DNA of 64,000 bases from Candidatus Gastranaerophilales bacterium (GTDB lineage: Bacteria; Cyanobacteriota; Vampirovibrionia; Gastranaerophilales; Gastranaerophilaceae). The notes beneath the pieces were generated by a model. It did not search any database. It was given only the letters and a program-made list of their open reading frames with translations, and was not told the DNA's origin. Of the stretch, positions 45,438-54,385 are shown in pieces. The stretch's first letter is position 1, and each line of letters begins with the position of its first letter. The position numbers and the translations under genes were made by a program. The stretch spans positions 62,001-126,000 of the forward strand of contig CALUXW010000001.1 of the NCBI GenBank assembly GCA_944324865.1, given 5' to 3'.

Positions 45438-45453
45438 TAATAAAAATTTAGCC

Positions 45454-45714
45454 GTGGGTTAAATTTTGTTATCTGCCGGTGGTCGGAGTCGACTGAGCGA
45501 CCGTGAGGTTGCGACTTCGCCAGATACGTGGGGTCGGTTCGGCTCTACTAAAAAACCCACATTTGTGGGTTAAATTTTGTTATCTGCCGGTGGCCGGAGT
45601 CGACTGAGCGACCGTGAGGTTGCGACTTCGCCAGATACGTGGGGTCGGTTCGGCTCTACTAAAAAACCCACATTTGTGGGTTAAATTTTGTTATCTGCCG
45701 GTGGCCGGAGTCGA
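45454..45714. repeat. 111-bp tandem repeats carrying the 3' end of tRNA-Leu
   Basis: Two full units (45454-45564 and 45565-45675) and a third partial unit (45676-45714) that runs into the real tRNA-Leu gene. Units 1 and 2 differ at one position (GGTCGG versus GGCCGG). Each unit contains the terminal 19 bases of the tRNA-Leu gene, then sequence not in the tRNA, a further shared A-C-G-T-G-G-G-G-T, and the hairpin A-A-C-C-C-A-C / G-T-G-G-G-T-T that ends tRNA-Leu transcription. So the units look like tandem duplications of the tRNA tail plus terminator with foreign or diverged sequence in between. Confidence 0.88.
45659..45684 (-). terminator. Intrinsic terminator of tRNA-Leu
   Basis: Stem A-A-C-C-C-A-C (45665-45671) with G-T-G-G-G-T-T (45676-45682); on the minus strand it is followed by a run of T residues. 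The same hairpin recurs once 111 bp upstream (45554-45571). Confidence 0.8.
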
Positions 45715-45781
45715 ACCGGCACGTGGGGTGAACCACACCAGATTTTGAGTCTGGCACGTCTACCAATTTCATCACACCGGC
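45696..45781 (-). tRNA. tRNA-Leu (anticodon CAA)
   Basis: 86 nt, long variable arm. Acceptor G-C-C-G-G-T-G with C-A-C-C-G-G-C and discriminator A. The anticodon arm is C-C-A-G-A-C-T-C-A-A-A-A-T-C-T-G-G with anticodon CAA, and the T-arm has G-T-T-C-G-A-C-T. CCA not encoded. Confidence 0.95.
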
Positions 45782-45855
45782 AGGTAAACAATGTATTATT
45801 AAATTATCAATTTGCCTAAATGTTGACTTCTCTATTAAATAATAACAAAAAAATA

Positions 45856-47307
45856 TTATTTTTCCAGTTCTTTTTTTAGAATTTCATTTAGCATTTGAGG
45901 GTTAGCTCGACCTTTTGTTTCTTTCATAATTTGTCCTACAAAGAAACCAAAAAGCTTGTCTCGACCGTTTTTGTATGCTGCAACTTGCTCGGGATTTGCT
46001 TCAACCACTTTTTTAGCAAGTTCTTCAAGCTTGTTTGCATCAGAAAGTACGCTTAGTCCTTTTTTCTCAACTAGCTGCTGTGCATCTTCTCCTGATTTTA
46101 ATATTTCAACTACAAGTTGCTTCGCTATATTATTTGAAATTGTACCTTTTTCTAGCATTAAAAGAAGTCTTACAAAGTTTTCAGTACTAAGTTTTGTTTC
46201 ATCAATTGAGATTTTTTCTTCTTTAAGATAAGCAGCAATTTCGCCCATAAGAAAGTTTGATGCTGTTTTAGCGTTTGCGCCTAGCTCAAGTACTTTATCA
46301 TAAAACAGGGCAATATCCATTTGATTAACTATCACATTTGCATCATACTCACTCAAGCCAAGTTCAACATATCTGTTGACTTTTTGCAGTGGTAACTCAG
46401 GCATTGAATTTCTTATTTCGTTAATCCATTCTCTGCTTATTTCAAGAGGCATAAGGTCAGGTTCTGGAAAATAACGATAGTCATGTGCATCTTCTTTGCC
46501 ACGCATTGAAGATGTAGTGCCAGTGTTGTCATCCCAAAGCCTTGTTTCTTGTATTACTTCTCCACCTTCTTCGACAATTTCAACCTGTCTTTCAAACTCA
46601 TATTCAATTGCTCTTTGTAAGGCTTTAAAACTGTTCACATTTTTAATTTCAGCCCTGGTGCCAAATTCTTTTTGTCCGCGTGGACGTATTGATATATTAG
46701 CATCTGCACGCATTGAGCCTTCTTCTAAATTACCGTCACAGACACCAATATATCTTAATATATTTCTTAATTGTTCAACATATTCCCTTGCTTCTTCAGA
46801 AGAGCGCATATCCGGCTCCGAAACTATTTCAAGAAGTGGCGTACCTGCACGGTTTAAATCTACCAGTGAATATGAAGAACCATATAAACCAGCAGCGCCT
46901 GCATGCACAAGTTTGCCCGCATCTTCTTCTAAATGTGCACGAGTGATTCCTATTTTTTTATTTGAAATTTGCACCCAGCCACCAAGGCAAATTGGCTCGT
47001 CAAATTGTGATATTTGGTACCCTTTTGGCAAATCGGGGTAGAAATATTGTTTTCTGTCAAATTTACATCTTTTAGGAATTTCCGAATTAAGTGCCAGACC
47101 GGTTAATATACCCATTCTAACAGCCTCTTTATTTAAGACAGGTAATACACCTGGCATTCCGAGTGTGATTGGCGAAGTTTGTGTATTTGGTTCTTTTCCA
47201 AATTCCGCACCATCGGGGGCAAATATTTTAGTTTTAGTTTTGAGTTGAGCGTGTACTTCAAGACCAATTACCATTTCATATTTATTTTTCATATCTTCAA
47301 GTGACAT
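45856..47307 (-). CDS. gatB: Asp/Glu-tRNA(Asn/Gln) amidotransferase subunit B
   Basis: 483 residues from ATG 47307, preceded by AAGGAG; an upstream frame extension to 47349 has no ribosome site. Family hallmarks: 'YEMVIGLEVHAQLKTKTKIF', 'KRCKFDRKQYFYPDLPKGYQISQFDEPI', 'ITRAHLEEDAGKLVHAG', 'SLVDLNRAGTPLLEIVSEPD', 'GSMRADANISIRPRG' and the C-terminal helical tail domain ('FFVGQIMKETKGRANPQMLNEILKK'). Works with GatA and GatC to form Gln-tRNA and Asn-tRNA. Confidence 0.97.
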   Translation of the reverse strand: MSLEDMKNKYEMVIGLEVHAQLKTKTKIFAPDGAEFGKEPNTQTSPITLGMPGVLPVLNKEAVRMGILTGLALNSEIPKRCKFDRKQYFYPDLPKGYQISQFDEPICLGGWVQISNKKIGITRAHLEEDAGKLVHAGAAGLYGSSYSLVDLNRAGTPLLEIVSEPDMRSSEEAREYVEQLRNILRYIGVCDGNLEEGSMRADANISIRPRGQKEFGTRAEIKNVNSFKALQRAIEYEFERQVEIVEEGGEVIQETRLWDDNTGTTSSMRGKEDAHDYRYFPEPDLMPLEISREWINEIRNSMPELPLQKVNRYVELGLSEYDANVIVNQMDIALFYDKVLELGANAKTASNFLMGEIAAYLKEEKISIDETKLSTENFVRLLLMLEKGTISNNIAKQLVVEILKSGEDAQQLVEKKGLSVLSDANKLEELAKKVVEANPEQVAAYKNGRDKLFGFFVGQIMKETKGRANPQMLNEILKKELEK

Positions 47308-47450
47308 GTTTTCTCCTTGCTTCAAGCTATTATAACAAATATACCACAAAAAAATTTATAAAAAAGTTAATAATTCTTAATATTATCTTATTTTTTGGCA
47401 CATATTTTGACTTGTTTGAGTTTATTTATATATGGAAGTGGAGTACAAAT

Positions 47451-48221
47451 ATGAGTTATCCTTTATATAATCAACAGCAATATATGCCTCAGGCTGTTCC
47501 TACTGCATCTTGTGGTGCTGTATCTATTAATATAATGAATCCTACTACAGGTATGACAAATCCCATGGGCCCGTCGTATCAAAACGCTTTATATCAGTAT
47601 CCTGTTGCTAATTATTATGGTAATCAGCCTATGCAAATGCCATATCCTGCTAACTATAACAATAATATTAATACTAATACTAGTAGTCCTCTAAATAGTG
47701 TTGCTAAGGATAACAATAATCCTGTTCCGCCTGCACCAACAGTTGAAAGTTCAAAAACTGCCAATGAAAACAAGACTGACAAGGAAGATGAAACAAAAGA
47801 AAAAATTCCATTAACGGATGATTATATTAAAACATTAGAAAATTATTTAAATTCTCAAGATTCTAAAGTAAGATTAATGGGTGCAAAAGACGTATTAGAA
47901 AGATTTAAAGAGGATTCTAGCAGAAAAAATGATGCTGCACTTACTGCATTGTTGAATAAAATTTTACAAGATCCTAATTCTGCTGTCAGATTCCTGGGTT
48001 TAACTACTCTTGATGCAGGTTATGCTCTTGGTAATGAACAAACAATTGAATTACTAAAAGCAATTCAATCTGATGGTCAAAAAGAATATGGTGAAGATTC
48101 ACTTCTTGCTTCTCAAATTTTGTTAAGACTAAGTGCAGGTGAAAAAGTTAAATTTACGCCCGAGAACACCGATAAAAAACAAGATACAAATGAAGTGAAT
48201 AGTGAGGAGGCTAAACAATGA
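47451..48221 (+). CDS. Pro/Gln-rich HEAT-repeat protein
   Basis: 256 residues from ATG 47451 (GGAG upstream; the frame is open from 47301 but that part overlaps the gatB promoter). N-terminus rich in Tyr, Gln, Pro, Asn: 'YNQQQYMPQAVP' then 'CGAVSINIMNPTT'. A Pro/Thr/Lys linker leads to HEAT repeats at about 120-230 ('TLENYLNSQDSKVRLMGAKDVLERF', 'DPNSAVRFLGLTTLDAGYALG', 'LASQILLRLSAGEKV'). No signal peptide. Four-base overlap with the next gene. The same N-terminal plan occurs in the gene at 48778. Confidence 0.78.
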   Translation: MSYPLYNQQQYMPQAVPTASCGAVSINIMNPTTGMTNPMGPSYQNALYQYPVANYYGNQPMQMPYPANYNNNINTNTSSPLNSVAKDNNNPVPPAPTVESSKTANENKTDKEDETKEKIPLTDDYIKTLENYLNSQDSKVRLMGAKDVLERFKEDSSRKNDAALTALLNKILQDPNSAVRFLGLTTLDAGYALGNEQTIELLKAIQSDGQKEYGEDSLLASQILLRLSAGEKVKFTPENTDKKQDTNEVNSEEAKQ

Positions 48222-48664
48222 ATCTTTTAAACATTGCTTCTAAGAGTGCTGCTTTACTTGCTGCTTCTACTTCTTTGTATGATGCACACAAATTAGGAGT
48301 AAGAGAAGCAAATATAAAGCGTGAAAGTAATTATGCTGACGACTTCATTGCACAAAACATAGGGGCATCAAAGTTAAATTACCCAAGTGAAAAGCACAAT
48401 GTTATGAAACAATGGATTATGGATTTTCAGTATCCTTTGCAATTATCAGAAGTATGGAATACCGTTTCAGGCTATGTAACTGGTGCACTTAAGGGTGTAT
48501 TATTAAATGCAGGAACACTGGCATTTTCCGCTCTTGCGTTTTTTGCAAAAAAAGATGGGTGGAAAAAGGCAGGTGTTGCTGGTTTAGGCCTGTCGGTCGC
48601 ATGGGATTTCCTAACAAATAGTACAAATTTATTTGAAAAAACAGACTATTTGAGAAAAAAGTAA
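48218..48664 (+). CDS. Small membrane-associated protein of unknown function
   Basis: 148 residues. ATGA overlap with the HEAT gene. The N-terminus 'LLNIASKSAALLAASTSLYDAHKLGVREANI' is alpha-helical without a signal peptide. The C-terminal half has a hydrophobic stretch, 'LKGVLLNAGTLAFSALAFFAKKDGWKKAGVAGLGLSVAWDFL', that can form two membrane helices. No family recognised. Coupled to the HEAT protein, so likely a membrane partner. Confidence 0.7.
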   Translation: MNLLNIASKSAALLAASTSLYDAHKLGVREANIKRESNYADDFIAQNIGASKLNYPSEKHNVMKQWIMDFQYPLQLSEVWNTVSGYVTGALKGVLLNAGTLAFSALAFFAKKDGWKKAGVAGLGLSVAWDFLTNSTNLFEKTDYLRKK

Positions 48665-48777
48665 ATGCCTGTGTAAATTTACAAAACTTTATATTTTTGT
48701 AAAATGTAGCAATATTTTTTTATCACAAGATTTATAACAACTGTTAAAATGAATTTTATTTTAAAAGGAGAATATAC

Positions 48778-49905
48778 ATGATACAACCGCAGTATTTTCA
48801 ACAGCAATATCCGCAAGCACCTTCTGCAGTTAGCATTAATATTTATGAACCAAAGAGTTATGGCTCTGCACCTGCGCAGCAAGCCCCATATGCATACTCA
48901 AATCAATTATATGGCATGCCTCAATCATCTGCATGGTCGCAACAACCTTTAAATTATGCGCAATCCCCTTATCAACAATATGCTATTCCGCAAATAATGC
49001 CTCAAGCAGCTATTGGACAGCCTGTTGAAACCAGCCCGGTTGTAAATCAACAATTTGATATGGCTCAACCTGTAGCACCGCAGCCAATGCCTCAAACTGC
49101 TATTGATGCCCAACAAAATCCGCCCGTTGCAGATTCTGCTCAACAAAGTGAAATGCCCGAAGTTGAACAAGGTCAAGAGACTCCAAAAGTTAATGCAGAT
49201 GCACTTTTAGCTGATTTAAAAAGCCCCGACTATAATGTGCAAAATGAGGCCATAACTTCTATTGCAAACTTTAGTCAATCAACACCGGACATTGCTTTAC
49301 AAGTAGTTACCGATCCTATTAAGCAAGCCCTGGTTGACATTATCAAAACAGATACATCTGCCTTACCTGATTTAACAGATGAACAAAAGGCAATTTCGGT
49401 TAAAAAGGAAAAAGGTGAGGAAATTACACCTGAAGAACAAGCAACTCTCGATAAGTCTTCGCCAAGGATAATGGCTGATAAAAACAGAGTATTTGCATTA
49501 TTTACTTTGGCAATGATTCAAAAATTATCCAGAGATAATGAAGCACAATATGCTCAATTCCAATCTGAGCAAGGTAAACAAGCACCATCACAACTTGCCC
49601 TAAAGGATTTAATGGGATATAACGAAATAGTAAACACAATTCAAAATGATAATAATGGCCAGTTACGTGCAGCGGCTATTCAAGCACTTCAATATATAGC
49701 TAAACCTGAAGAAAAGGCTGAAGTTGAACAAATATTACAACCTGCACTAAATGATAGCGATGAATCAGTAAAACAAGTTGCACAAGATGCGCTTTCTAAA
49801 CTGGGCCAAGCACCACAGGAAGGTGAAACAACTCAAGAACAGGAAGTTGCAACAAATAACGAAACACAAAAAGAACAAAATCAGGAAGAGGTAAATAAAG
49901 CATAG
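48778..49905 (+). CDS. Pro/Gln-rich HEAT-repeat protein (paralog)
   Basis: 375 residues with AAGGAG before the ATG. N-terminal ~130 residues are Gln/Pro/Ala-rich ('YFQQQYPQAPSAVSINIYEPKSY', then repeated P-Q-x motifs). It shares 'QQQY-PQA...AVSINI..P' with the gene at 47451. The C-terminal half has HEAT repeats ('LADLKSPDYNVQNEAITSIANFSQ', 'DNNGQLRAAAIQALQYIAKPEEKAEVEQIL', 'LNDSDESVKQVAQDALSKL'), ending in an acidic Gln/Glu tail. Ends in a strong terminator at 49951. Soluble; function unknown. Confidence 0.8.
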   Translation: MIQPQYFQQQYPQAPSAVSINIYEPKSYGSAPAQQAPYAYSNQLYGMPQSSAWSQQPLNYAQSPYQQYAIPQIMPQAAIGQPVETSPVVNQQFDMAQPVAPQPMPQTAIDAQQNPPVADSAQQSEMPEVEQGQETPKVNADALLADLKSPDYNVQNEAITSIANFSQSTPDIALQVVTDPIKQALVDIIKTDTSALPDLTDEQKAISVKKEKGEEITPEEQATLDKSSPRIMADKNRVFALFTLAMIQKLSRDNEAQYAQFQSEQGKQAPSQLALKDLMGYNEIVNTIQNDNNGQLRAAAIQALQYIAKPEEKAEVEQILQPALNDSDESVKQVAQDALSKLGQAPQEGETTQEQEVATNNETQKEQNQEEVNKA

Positions 49906-49950
49906 TTTAATTTTTAAATAAGCACAAAATGCATTTAAACTATTGCAAAT

Positions 49951-49988
49951 AAAAATCCGCATTTGATAATTATAAGTGCGGATTTTTA
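49951..49988 (+). terminator. Intrinsic terminator after the HEAT-repeat gene
   Basis: Stem A-A-A-T-C-C-G-C-A / T-G-C-G-G-A-T-T-T with an A/T loop, followed by T residues. Confidence 0.85.
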
Positions 49989-50023
49989 TTAATATATATT
50001 AATTTTTTGAAAAATTTTATTAA

Positions 50024-50359
50024 ATGTTATTTAATAAAATTATGAGTAAAATTAGAAAGTTCGCTTCAAAGAATAATATAAAAAAAATTGCACAGTTGAA
50101 GTCTTATCTTGGCTTTGAATATATAAAACTTAAAAAAGATGTAAATGGACTTGAATTTAACATTGAGCATTTGCTTGAATATGCAAATGAAAATAGATAC
50201 AACATTTCAGTGGCAAGAAAAGTAGATAATGCCACATTTGTTTATAATTATTTCGTTGAGGGCTCAAAGCTTAATTTATTCTTTGATGCATTTTTTAATG
50301 GTAAAATTGAAGGCGAGATTATAGATATAGATAAACTAAAACCGGAAAATCTTGCATGA
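50024..50359 (+). CDS. Small protein upstream of TIGR03960-type radical SAM gene
   Basis: 111 residues from ATG 50024, or 105 from ATG 50042; neither has a good ribosome site. Compact alpha/beta protein ('KKIAQLKSYLGFEYIKLKK', 'EFNIEHLLEYANENRYNISVARKVDNATFVYNYFVE'). Not recognised. Its end overlaps the start of the radical SAM gene by four bases, so it is translated with it and is probably functionally linked. Confidence 0.72.
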   Translation: MLFNKIMSKIRKFASKNNIKKIAQLKSYLGFEYIKLKKDVNGLEFNIEHLLEYANENRYNISVARKVDNATFVYNYFVEGSKLNLFFDAFFNGKIEGEIIDIDKLKPENLA

Positions 50360-52140
50360 GTGATTTTTTAGATGAATTTGCTTTAATTTTGGCTTCTTGC
50401 GAAAAACCTTCACGCTATATTGGAGATGAATTTTTAAGTGCAAATAAAGACTTTAATTCAGCACAAGTGCGGGTTTGTTTTGTTTTTCCGGATAAGTATG
50501 AAATAGGTATTAGTAATTTTGGACACAAAATTTTATATCATATTGTTAATTCCAGTGATTATTATATGGCAGATCGTGCTTATGCCCCGGATAAAGATTT
50601 TCTCAGGCTTTTAAGTAAAAATGGAAAATTGTTATATGCTCTTGAGTCAAAAAAACCTCTAAACTTGTTTGATTTTTTAGGTTTTGCGCTTCAGTATGAA
50701 ATGTCATATACCACTATTTTGAAGTTGCTTGATTCTTCAAATATTCCTTTATTTACCTCTCAAAGGACAAATGCACACCCTATTGTATTTGCAGGTGGTC
50801 CTTGCGCATACAATCCGGCACCTTTGTCTGACTTTATTGATTTATTTTTAATTGGTGATGGCGAAGAAGTTCTCATTGAAGTTCTTGATAAATATAAAAT
50901 TATTAAAAATCAAAGCAGAGATAAAATTTTAAATGAGCTTTCTTTGATTGAAGGTGTTTATTGTCCTAAATTCCAAAAAAAAACTACAAAAAGAATTTTT
51001 ATACCAACAAAAGAGTCTCATCCTGTTTCTTCACCAATTTCACATTTTGTTAGCGTTCATGATAGGGCAACTGTGGAGATTAGACGCGGTTGTGGTAGAT
51101 TATGTCGCTTTTGCCAAAGTGCACATACAAATTTGCCAGTGAGAGAAAGGAAAATGAATGATATTATCTCGCTTGCATGTGATTATGTCAGAAATACAGG
51201 ATATGATGAGTATTCTCTTCTTTCTTTGTCATCAAATGACCATACAAATATTGAAGAAATTATTCAAAAATTAAATATTCACTTTGCAAATAGTGGCATT
51301 AATGTTTCACTACCCAGTCAGAGGGCAGATAGGTTTTCTTTAAAATTGGCTAAATTAATGCAACATGAAAAGAAAACCACTGTTACTATTGCTCCCGAAG
51401 CAGGTAGTCAACGTATGCGTGATGTTATAAACAAAAATTTAACTCAGGAACAAATTTTAAATGCAGTTTTATCTTGTGTACAGAGTGGTTGGGACAAAAT
51501 TAAGTTATATTTTATAATTGGTTTACCTTTTGAAGATGATTCCGATGTTGTAGCTATAGCAGATTTAATTAAAACTATTAATCAGAATTGTAAATCTCGA
51601 GGGCTAAAAATCCCTTTAATCACATGCTCAATCTCCGTTTTTGTTCCTAAGCCACATACGCCTTTTTGTTGGCATGGACAAAATAAAATAAGTCAAATAG
51701 AGCATAAAAAACAGCTTCTTTTATCAAAAAAATCTGAAATTAAAAATGCTAAGTTAAACTTTCATTCACCAAAGGTTTCACAGTTGGAAGCATACTTTAC
51801 ACGTGCTGGTGAGGAAGCAGGCAGACTGATATATGAATTGTATAAAAATAACTCTTATCTTGACTCGTGGGAAGAAAATATTGACTTTGAGCTATATTAT
51901 AAAACAGCGCGCAGTATTGGAATTGATATTGAGAAGGAAGCTTGCAAAAATCTTAATCCTGATGATTATACGCCATGGGAGATTATTGATACCGGTGTTA
52001 ACAAAACATGGCTGATAAATGAATATAATAAAGCAAAGCTTGCACAAAGCACTATCCCTTGTGAAGTTAAGTGTTCAAATTGCGGTGTTTGTTTTAATTT
52101 AAAAACTGCAAAAGTTTATGATAATAAAGTTAATTCGTGA
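50356..52140 (+). CDS. TIGR03960-type B12-binding radical SAM protein
   Basis: 594 residues. N-terminal region matches the family: 'PSRYIGDEFLSANKDF', 'VRVCFVFPDKYEIGISNFGHKILYHIVN', 'RAYAPDKDF', 'IVFAGGPCAYNPAPLSDFIDLFLIGDGEEV' (B12-domain style). Radical SAM cluster in 'IRRGCGRLCRFCQS' (Cx3Cx2C), followed by 'ERKMNDIISLACDYV'. C-terminal Cys motif 'CEVKCSNCGVCFN'. Members are found next to DUF2344 proteins in many genomes; none is adjacent here. Proposed tRNA or cofactor modification is not established. Confidence 0.88.
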   Translation: MSDFLDEFALILASCEKPSRYIGDEFLSANKDFNSAQVRVCFVFPDKYEIGISNFGHKILYHIVNSSDYYMADRAYAPDKDFLRLLSKNGKLLYALESKKPLNLFDFLGFALQYEMSYTTILKLLDSSNIPLFTSQRTNAHPIVFAGGPCAYNPAPLSDFIDLFLIGDGEEVLIEVLDKYKIIKNQSRDKILNELSLIEGVYCPKFQKKTTKRIFIPTKESHPVSSPISHFVSVHDRATVEIRRGCGRLCRFCQSAHTNLPVRERKMNDIISLACDYVRNTGYDEYSLLSLSSNDHTNIEEIIQKLNIHFANSGINVSLPSQRADRFSLKLAKLMQHEKKTTVTIAPEAGSQRMRDVINKNLTQEQILNAVLSCVQSGWDKIKLYFIIGLPFEDDSDVVAIADLIKTINQNCKSRGLKIPLITCSISVFVPKPHTPFCWHGQNKISQIEHKKQLLLSKKSEIKNAKLNFHSPKVSQLEAYFTRAGEEAGRLIYELYKNNSYLDSWEENIDFELYYKTARSIGIDIEKEACKNLNPDDYTPWEIIDTGVNKTWLINEYNKAKLAQSTIPCEVKCSNCGVCFNLKTAKVYDNKVNS

Positions 52141-52489
52141 GTTTTTCCACTATTGATAAAAAATTCATTATATCAATTGGTTTTGTAATATAGTTGTTGC
52201 AACCCAATGCTTTTGCAGTTTGTTTGTCTTTGTCCATTGCAAAGGCAGATACAATTAAAGTATTTGGGCAATCTATGTTTTCATCTTTAATTTTTTTAAG
52301 AAGTGAAAAACCGTCAAGTATTGGCAATTGAATGTCTAGTATTAATAAATCAAATGACTCTTTTTTAAGAATATTATATGCCTCAAGACCATCAAATGCT
52401 TTTGTTACATTGTAATTTTTAGCCTCTAGGATGTCCGCAAATAATTTCATGTTTGTTTCATTATCTTCTACAATTAAAACGTTTTTCAT
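52130..52489 (-). CDS. Stand-alone response regulator receiver (DivK-like)
   Basis: 119 residues. Complete receiver: Glu8/Asp9 pocket, phospho-acceptor Asp52 ('LLILDIQLPILDGF'), Ser/Thr and Lys in 'YITKPIDIM'. No output domain, so it passes phosphate or binds partners in the manner of DivK. Coupled to the sensor kinase gene by a four-base overlap. Convergent overlap of 11 bases with the radical SAM gene. Confidence 0.92.
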   Translation of the reverse strand: MKNVLIVEDNETNMKLFADILEAKNYNVTKAFDGLEAYNILKKESFDLLILDIQLPILDGFSLLKKIKDENIDCPNTLIVSAFAMDKDKQTAKALGCNNYITKPIDIMNFLSIVEKLTN

Positions 52490-53697
52490 ATAAGTGCACC
52501 TTTTAGCTGTATTTTAAATTTTGTACCTTTATTTGGTGCGCTCTCTAAAGTAATTTTACCCTTATGGAGTTTTACCAATTCCTTTGTTATTGTAAGCCCC
52601 AGCCCGGTTGAGCTCTGTCCTTTGGTATAGATATTATTAATGTGAACAAATTTGGTAAAAATTTTATTGTGATATTTTTTGTCAATGCCTATGCCATTAT
52701 CTTGTACTTCTAAGATAAAATCATTTCCACTTGTCGAAGTTTTAATGGTTACCTTGCCGTTCTCCTGTGTAAATTTAATTGCATTGCTTAAAAGATTGTA
52801 TAGGATTTGCTGCAGTTTTTGATAATCTGCAAAAATATTTTTTTCACAGTTATTAATAAAATTTACACTAATTTTTTTCTGTTCAAATAATGGAGTTAAT
52901 ATATTAATGATTTCTTGAATAACATTTTTGGCAGAAAGTTCACATGGAGAGAATTTCATAGCTTTTGATTCGATTTTAGATAAATCTAAAATTTCGTTAA
53001 TCATGCCCAAGAGATGCAAACTTGATATTTGAATATCTTTTATATATTCTTCTTGTTTTTTGTTTAATTCACCAAAAATTTTACATCCGAGCGCTTGTGA
53101 AAAACCAATGATTGCATTCAATGGTGTTCTAAGTTCATGTGATATATTGGCAAGAAATGCATTTTTTGTTTTATCTAATTCAAGTAATTTTTTATGTTGT
53201 TTTTCTATGATTTCGTATGCGTTGTTTTTTTCTATTATACTGTCTTGCATTGCTTTTAATTGCATTTTAAAGACATTGTTGAGCTCTGAATCTTTAATCA
53301 AATATGAAATTACACTCGAAATTGCCTCTATTATGATTGTCATTTCTTCATTAAATTTTTCTTTATTTGCTATAATAAATATTCCAAATAAAGATTCTCT
53401 TATGTGTAATTTTGAGTATATTATATTTTTTTCACCTTTTATTATTCCTGTATTGCTTTTATTTTCCGCAATTAATTTTAAAAAATTATTGTCAATAACA
53501 ACACTAATATTGTTGTTATTAAGTACTTCTTTTTGTTCAAGATTGCCTGAGTTAATAAAATAAATACCTAAAAAGTCCACATTAATAACAGTATTAATTT
53601 CGTGAAGTAAATTTTTATAAAAATTACTTTTTATAATATCACCACTGTTTACAAGTGAGCTAATTAGGCTAAAAGTATCTATAATATTTTTGTCCAT
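52486..53697 (-). CDS. GAF-type sensor histidine kinase (PleC-like)
   Basis: 403 residues. N-terminal ~140 residues form a GAF-like sensory domain without membrane helices, so it is cytosolic. The phospho-acceptor is His187 in 'FLANISHELRTPLNAIIGFSQ'. The HATPase domain has N box 'NLLSNAIKFT', G1 'VQDNGIGI' and G2 'SSTGLGLTI'. It very probably phosphorylates the DivK-like receiver encoded four bases downstream. The signal is unknown; a GAF domain would bind a small molecule or nucleotide. Confidence 0.93.
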   Translation of the reverse strand: MDKNIIDTFSLISSLVNSGDIIKSNFYKNLLHEINTVINVDFLGIYFINSGNLEQKEVLNNNNISVVIDNNFLKLIAENKSNTGIIKGEKNIIYSKLHIRESLFGIFIIANKEKFNEEMTIIIEAISSVISYLIKDSELNNVFKMQLKAMQDSIIEKNNAYEIIEKQHKKLLELDKTKNAFLANISHELRTPLNAIIGFSQALGCKIFGELNKKQEEYIKDIQISSLHLLGMINEILDLSKIESKAMKFSPCELSAKNVIQEIINILTPLFEQKKISVNFINNCEKNIFADYQKLQQILYNLLSNAIKFTQENGKVTIKTSTSGNDFILEVQDNGIGIDKKYHNKIFTKFVHINNIYTKGQSSTGLGLTITKELVKLHKGKITLESAPNKGTKFKIQLKGALI

Positions 53698-53743
53698 TGC
53701 TTGATTATATGACTATTTTTAAAATCAGGCAAATTTTTTACAT

Positions 53744-54250
53744 TTATTGAATGTTTAATTTGTAACCGCCTTTTGTTGCATTTTGTAGTATATCTTCATT
53801 AATCTTAGTTCTTAAATTTTTAATATACTTATATACATAGTCAGTTGGCAATTCTAATACACTTGCTAAGTCTTTTGCATATACGATTTTATTTTTATTT
53901 TTAATAAAGTGTTCCAAAACTGTTTGTTCTCTTTGTGTTAAAGTTTTTTTAAATGTAATATTTACTGAAGTATTTAAATTATCTTTCTTTTGATCATTTT
54001 TAACTTCATTTTTTTGCATTTGCATAGATTTTTTAGCAAGTTTTAATATCTGTTCTTTTGGTTTTTCATTTTTAATTTCAGATACAGCTGCTGAAAATTT
54101 TTCATTTTTAAGTACAATATCAACTATGTCTCTTGTTTGTTTTTCTTCTTTTAACGTTTTACCCAAGCGCCTTGCATATTCTTCTAAAGTAATTTTTTCC
54201 AGAGAGCTTCTCCATTGTTTAATTTCTTCTTTGCTTAAGTATTCACTCAT
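53744..54250 (-). CDS. Winged-helix DNA-binding protein (OmpR/PhoB-type C-terminal domain)
   Basis: 168 residues. No receiver domain. The C-terminal ~70 residues form a trans_reg_C winged helix: 'LTQREQTVLEHFIKNKNKIVYAKDLASVLEL', then recognition helix 'TDYVYKYIKNLRTKIN' and wing 'NATKGGYKLNI'. The N-terminal half is a charged helix with 'RRLGKTLKEE'. 46 bases upstream of the kinase on the same strand, and it may be part of the same regulatory group. Family of domain is clear, targets are not. Confidence 0.82.
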   Translation of the reverse strand: MSEYLSKEEIKQWRSSLEKITLEEYARRLGKTLKEEKQTRDIVDIVLKNEKFSAAVSEIKNEKPKEQILKLAKKSMQMQKNEVKNDQKKDNLNTSVNITFKKTLTQREQTVLEHFIKNKNKIVYAKDLASVLELPTDYVYKYIKNLRTKINEDILQNATKGGYKLNIQ

Positions 54251-54385
54251 TTAAACTGTTCCTCTTATATGTGAAGTGTTTTCCGTTACTTTCCTTTATA
54301 ACACATAATGTATTAAAAAATCAGCAAATATTTCATAAAGTAAATTTTTTTTTAAATACTTAAAATTTGTCAAAAAAAGGTTGAC

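Noticed and set aside
45454-45714. CRISPR array
   Set aside because: Regular 111-bp spacing and a palindromic element suggested a CRISPR-like array, but the whole unit, including the would-be spacers, is nearly identical, there are under three copies, no cas gene is present, and part of the unit is tRNA sequence.
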